Source: Siphonodentalium dalli (Eukaryota > Mollusca > Scaphopoda > Gadilida > Siphonodentaliidae). Taken from it: 64,000 bases of DNA. The stretch is taken from positions 193,657,948-193,721,947 of the forward strand of contig CP136064.1 of assembly GCA_032622095.1 (NCBI GenBank), in the 5' to 3' direction. The notes under the pieces were generated by a model. The model did not search any database. It saw nothing but the letters and a program-made list of their open reading frames with translations, and was not told the DNA's origin. The position numbers were made by a program, and so were the translations under genes. Below are positions 59,881 to 64,000 of this stretch, piece by piece. Position 1 is the stretch's first letter, and every line of letters begins with the position of its first letter.

Positions 59881-60213
59881 TGGAATCCGTTTTTGGTGAG
59901 ATTTTTCCATATTCACTGAGTGTTTGCGTGTCAATGTGCGTTGACTGGAAAATTATTCATTTGGCGGCCATCTTTTACGCCATCTTGGATCCTGAATTTT
60001 CCCATGATCGGATTTTTGCAGATTTTGGATATGTTGTTCCTGAAGCTTTTCCGCGTCGAATGACACCAAAATCAGCTTGTATCCAATTTCTTCCGGGTTG
60101 ACCCCCAAATTCAGCTTCAACGACCATACTATATGGGAGACTCGCTTATATAAGAGAATGTACTGCCTCATGATCTTTAATGCTGCACCAGCGCAGCTCC
60201 CATCATGAAAGGG

Positions 60214-60419
60214 ATAAAGAGCAAGACATGTTTTGTAAAGTTTGCACAGGAACCCTGAATACATCTTTAAGACTTGTGTGTTCTTTATGTGCTAGACATA
60301 TATCAGTACCCCCATATGACTAACGATATTCCATCACACTCATGTGAACTACTTCCCAAGTACATTTTTTGGAGGACTATTATAATCAGCATATCTGTTT
60401 GTGCATGCAAGCATGCATG
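60214..60419. other. Unannotated stretch
   Basis: No recognisable gene or element. Confidence 0.3.
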
Positions 60420-61481
60420 CGGGTTGTCCGGATCATAACATTTAACCATATTAATCAGATTTCTATGGGATTTGGTATATTGTTGATATTTGAGAATGCA
60501 CAAGTCATATTCGAATTTGGTAACGGTCCGATGATTTTTGATGGAGTTATGCCCCTTTTTCGACTTTGAAATTGCTGTTTTGGGGTTTTTCGGATGATAA
60601 CTTGAGCAGTATTCAACTGAATGTCCTGGTACATGGTTCACATTTGAGAAGACACAGCTCACGTTTGAATAGTCATGGTGCAATGATTTTTCAGAAGTTA
60701 TGACCCTCTTTTTACTTAAAAATCATAGTTATTGGGTTATTTGGATGATGACTTGAGAAATAGTCAACAGAATTTCTTGTTATTTTGTATGTGGTTCACA
60801 TTTGAGAAGACACAGGTCAAGTTCTATTTTGGTCATGGTCTGATAATGTTTGATGGAATTATGCTCCTTTCTGTCTCACTGTCCATCATTATACAGGTCA
60901 AGTTCGAATTCAGGTTCCGCCCGCCAATTTTCTCCAGAGATACATGTATGGTCCTATTTGCAGGAATTTGCACTCAATTTCCGTTTCCTGATGATAACTT
61001 TTATTATTAAACTGAATGGAATTAAATTTGGTATGTGAGTTTACAAGCCCAAAATACAGATGAAGTTCGAATTTGGGTTCTGCCTGCCAATTTTCACCAG
61101 AGTTATGGCCCTTTGTTGCAATTACCACGGGCGTATTTTCCACACCCTAGCAATGCTCTTAATTTTTGAGTTGTCCGGATGATAACTTGAGGAATATTTA
61201 ACTTAATTTCTCGTTATTCGCTATGTGGTTCAAATTTTAGAAGAGACTGGCCAACTTTTATTAGTCGAGTTTTTTTCCAAAACTCGACTTATAGTTTGAT
61301 GAGGGACGGTGGGCGGCGGCGGACGGGCAGGCGGGCGGGCGGGCGACGTGTTTTGCTTATAACTCAACCGTTTATTGATGGAAAAATTTGGTGTGTGAGT
61401 ACATATCCATGCACGTAAGCTGCAGACAAAAAATTGGGTTCGTCCGCACATTTATTACAGAGTTATGGCCCTTTGAATTTT
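60420..61481. repeat. Mollusc-style diverged repeat field
   Basis: Related but diverged units with 'aagttcgaatt', 'gatgataacttgag', 'cacatttgagaagacacag' and 'gagttatggccct'. A GGGC-rich minisatellite lies at about 61305-61348, next to 'tcgagtttttttccaaaact' and its inverse-like 'actcgactta'. Related to 31141-31980. Confidence 0.7.
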
Positions 61482-62286
61482 CAGCTCGTTAGCGCGATAA
61501 CTTCAACAAACGTTATCCGATTTGATTGAAATTTGGTATATAGGTGTCTCCCAAGAATATCTCGGATGAGTTCGAAAACCAGTCTGGTCCGATAAAATTT
61601 GATAGAGTTATGGCCCTTAATTAGTCATTTTTCACGAATTTTCAGCTCGTTAGCGCGATAACTTCAACAAACGTTATCCGATTTGATTGAAATTTGGTAT
61701 ATAGGTGTCTCCCAAGAATATCTCGGATGAGTTCGAAAACCGGCCTCCTCCGATAAAATTTGATAGAGTTATGGCCCTTAATTAGTCATTTTTCACAAAT
61801 TTTCAGCTCGTTAGCGCGATAACTTCAACAAACGTTATCCAATTTGATTGAAATTTGGTATATAGGTGTCTCCCAAGAATATCTTGGATGAGTTCGAAAA
61901 CCGGCCTGGTCCGATAAAATTTGATAGAGTTATGGCCCTTAATTAGTCATTTTTCACGAATTTTCAGCTCGTTAGCGCGATAACTTCAACAAACGTTATC
62001 CGATTTGATTGAAATTTGGTATATACGTGTCTCCCAAGAATATCTTGGATGAGTTCGAAAACCGGCCTGGTCCGATAAAATTTGATAGAGTTATGGCCCT
62101 TAATTAGTCATTTTTCACGAATTTTCAGCTCGTTAGCGCGATAACTTCAACAAACGTTATCCGATTTGATTGAAATTTGGTATATAGGTGTCTCCCAAGA
62201 ATATCTCGGATGAGTTCTAAAACCAGCCTGGCCCGATAAAATTTGATGGAGTTATGGCCCTTAATTAGTCATTTTTCGATTTTACC
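61482..62286. repeat. 161 bp satellite, five units
   Basis: 'cagctcgttagcgcgataac' starts at 61482, 61643, 61804, 61965 and 62126, an exact 161 bp period. Units contain 'aacgttatccgatttgattg', 'tgtctcccaagaatatct' and 'agagttatggcccttaatta' and differ by only a few bases each. Recent amplification from the older repeats just upstream is likely. Confidence 0.95.
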
Positions 62287-63780
62287 TATTAATTAGTCTA
62301 CCGATACTGATGCACACCAATTGGCGGTAGCCACCGGCGGTAAGCCACCGAAAACGAGACACAGCATCTCTGATGCCACCTCTTGTTTTGTTGATTGTCC
62401 GATGAATTCTGACTGAGCTACCTGCATGTATGCTCCTTCTTTGACTTAGAAATCTTATTTTTTGAGTTCTCCATTTGATAACTTGAGCAATATTCAACGG
62501 AATATCTTGATATTTGGTATGTGATTCACATTTGAAAAAATGCAGGTCAATGCAGTTCGAAAATGGTCACAACCTGATGTTTTGACAGAGTTTTCTCTCT
62601 TTTTTTGACTCAGAAATAATTAACTTTTTGGTTGTCCTGATGATAAATTGATAAATGATTTCTTGATTTTTGGTAAATGGTTCAAATCATAAAACGTCCC
62701 AAAAGCCTCCTCGTATTTGGGGGACGTGGGGTCTGTGAACTGTTTATTCAAATTGTAATAGACATTATGCAGTCTATTGTGATTATGGCATCTGATGTTA
62801 GGCCTGTGGTGCGATCTAATGCACTTTTCTGCTCTGATCTTTAGTTCATAGCCCTCTAAATTCCCAATCCATTCAGGTAGTGACACATTTAATTGTAATT
62901 ATCTAGAACAATAATTGAATACTTCAGTCTTTCTCTCCAATAAAGATTCATTATTAGTTGTGAGTGGTCTGTGTGGTTTCAATGAATGCAATGTCACCCC
63001 AATGTGTGCATTCAGGTCATCGGTTTCACTCCTTTACTTTGCTATTAATCATGTTTTCTGTTGACATTCTTTATCTCATGCATTATATACATTGTATACA
63101 CAGGTACGTAGCAAAACAATGTAAAAAATGTTACTGACATGGCCATTAGTTCGAAAATTTTGAAACAAAAAAGGGGATGTCAAGTTTGAAATAAAAAAAT
63201 ATTGAAAAGATTGAGGTACAAGTTGAGAAATTCCAACCAAAGGGGAGTGCATGTGGAATTTCGTGAAATCCAACTTGATTTGTTATATTGGTTTGAGATA
63301 TTTATCTGTATGTACATGCTCATGTGTGCAAGAATTTAGCATGATAGCTTGTGCAATGGCTGATTGACAGATTTCAATGTCATTTGGTATATTATAAGTC
63401 ATAATCATGCTGGCGGTACACTGTCAATGTGGTGAACATTATCACACAAGCTTGTTATAGCACAACATTACAAAGAGAGCCATCAGGCTCAAGTTTTAAC
63501 TTGCAGAATTACAAACAGTTGTGATACAGTTCACCCCTTACACATGTCTTTGTGGTTCTGTATTTATTACACACCAGCATATATTCAATACTATGTAGTA
63601 TCAAATAATTGTTTTGTTTGGTTCCATGATTGCTAGTTAGTCATCTACTCTATATGATAAGATGTTGAGTTAATGTTGTAGTATCACTTTGGTTCTCCTG
63701 CATGACACCATTTACATCACCCGTTGCACTGTATCTACTACAGTCATATTAAATTACCACAAATGCAAAATTTATACCTT
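62287..63780. other. Unannotated stretch, partly old repeat
   Basis: 62440-62660 continues as diverged mollusc-style repeat ('tgataacttgagcaatattc'). An 88-residue minus-strand ORF (62886-62620) reads plausibly (for example IRCHNHNRLHNVYYNLN) but I do not recognise it and it ends in repeat. No exon of the LRR gene was found here. Confidence 0.35.
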
Positions 63781-63857
63781 TCTATACAAAATATTCATTG
63801 ACAAGTAACTCCCATAGGGAATGTTCAGATAATCAGTTCAAAAACGACCTGACCATA
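63781..63857. mobile_element. S-family MITE fragment
   Basis: 'ctttctatacaaaatattca' to 'aatgttcagataatcagttc' matches the left half of the copy at 44859-45103. It is cut by the following M-family MITE. Confidence 0.6.
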
Positions 63858-64000
63858 CAGTAATGCCCTAAATAATCGGCTCCTAAATAATCGATTCCAG
63901 AAATATGGCTTGTTGCCATTCATCGGAAAGCACTCACTGAGAGCTTTCCGATGAATGGCAACAAGCAATATTTCTGACTAAATCCTGAAAAATTACCCAT
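63858..64000. mobile_element. M-family MITE, cut by the window end
   Basis: Preceded by TA (63856-63857). It begins 'cagtaatgccctaaataatc' and has the centre hairpin 'catcggaaagc' with its inverse. An internal stretch of the left arm is deleted ('ctcctaaataatcgattcc'). The right arm runs off the window. Confidence 0.85.

Larger units (their letters stand above)
55196..60131. mobile_element. 4.9 kb TIR DNA transposon with an uncharacterised gene
   Basis: It is bounded by a 3 bp TSD, TAT (55193-55195, 60132-60134), created inside the palindromic centre of a P-family MITE. The TIRs are ~170 bp. The left start 'tagtgtggtcgt' and the right start on the minus strand 'tagtatggtcgt' match, and both then carry 'acccggaagaaattggatac', 'gtcattcgacgcgg' and 'attcaggatccaagatggcg'. 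Diverged internal copies of the same words occur at about 55600-55760 and 59640-59720. One long decayed gene fills the middle on the minus strand. The superfamily is not certain. A 3 bp TSD is known for PIF/Harbinger, CACTA, Zator and Academ. The protein is not the Harbinger or CACTA kind I know, so Academ or an unnamed group is possible. Confidence 0.82.

Noticed and set aside
55196-60131. Reading the 4.9 kb element as PIF/Harbinger or CACTA because of its 3 bp TSD
   Set aside because: The TSD is TAT, not TTA/TAA; the ends are TAGTG/TAGTA, not CACTA; and the protein does not match either transposase type as I know them.
61482-62286. Regular direct repeats that might suggest a CRISPR array
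   Set aside because: The units abut without unique spacers, and the context is clearly eukaryotic; it is a satellite.
62620-62886. 88-residue minus-strand ORF
   Set aside because: It reads plausibly but is unrecognised, without clear splice sites, and partly lies in repeat. Left unresolved.

Overview
This is eukaryotic, AT-rich, repeat-dense DNA with no bacterial-style gene order. It looks like an invertebrate genome, most likely a mollusc or other lophotrochozoan. The main clue is the style of the repeats: tracts ending in 'gagttatggccctt' and 'cggatgataactcaag', and TCCG-rich tracts next to 'cataactcg'. I know this style from mollusc genomes, so the assignment is by recognition and not by search. 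Only two host-gene candidates stand out: an intron-rich leucine-rich-repeat (LRR) gene on the + strand, and an intronless minus-strand ORF with a ParB/sulfiredoxin-like segment. Almost everything else is transposable elements, many nested, and several can be bounded to the base by target-site duplications (TSDs).

1-14148: small foldbacks, then a 6.2 kb mosaic block (copy A, 1353-7559) with a dead LINE, a ~300 bp-unit repeat tract and a Tc1/mariner-like MITE. A (CT)n tract, a TTAA-flanked piggyBac-like element (8177-9983), a 34 bp minisatellite, a hAT-type element (11015-12102) and the ParB-like ORF (12337-13134, minus) follow. 14149-22880: block A is repeated as copy B (offset 12,796 bp), joined directly to a partial copy C. 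This is best read as a 12.8 kb head-to-tail duplication with later deletions.

22880-32700: a DIRS-like RT remnant carrying an 81 bp hAT-type MITE; a three-level nest of TIR elements (24503-27032); a broken non-LTR retrotransposon (27040-29285); and two tandem-repeat fields.

32699-54037: the LRR gene. Five exons join in phase with good splice sites and a well-supported start. Two more are probable and also keep phase. Its introns hold a mariner-like element, a hAT-type element nested in a mariner-like MITE, a MULE with a transposase fragment, many TTAA-flanked hairpin MITEs and several foldbacks. One MITE ends 21 bp before a 3' splice site.

55196-60131: the most interesting object. It is a 4.9 kb element with ~170 bp terminal inverted repeats (TIRs) and a 3 bp TSD (TAT), inserted in the centre of a hairpin MITE. 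It carries one long, decayed gene on the minus strand. I recognise its protein only as a widespread, uncharacterised invertebrate family, and the TIRs suggest that this copy is a DNA-transposon protein. 60400-62290 is a repeat field ending in a satellite with an exact 161 bp period; the window ends inside another mariner-like MITE.
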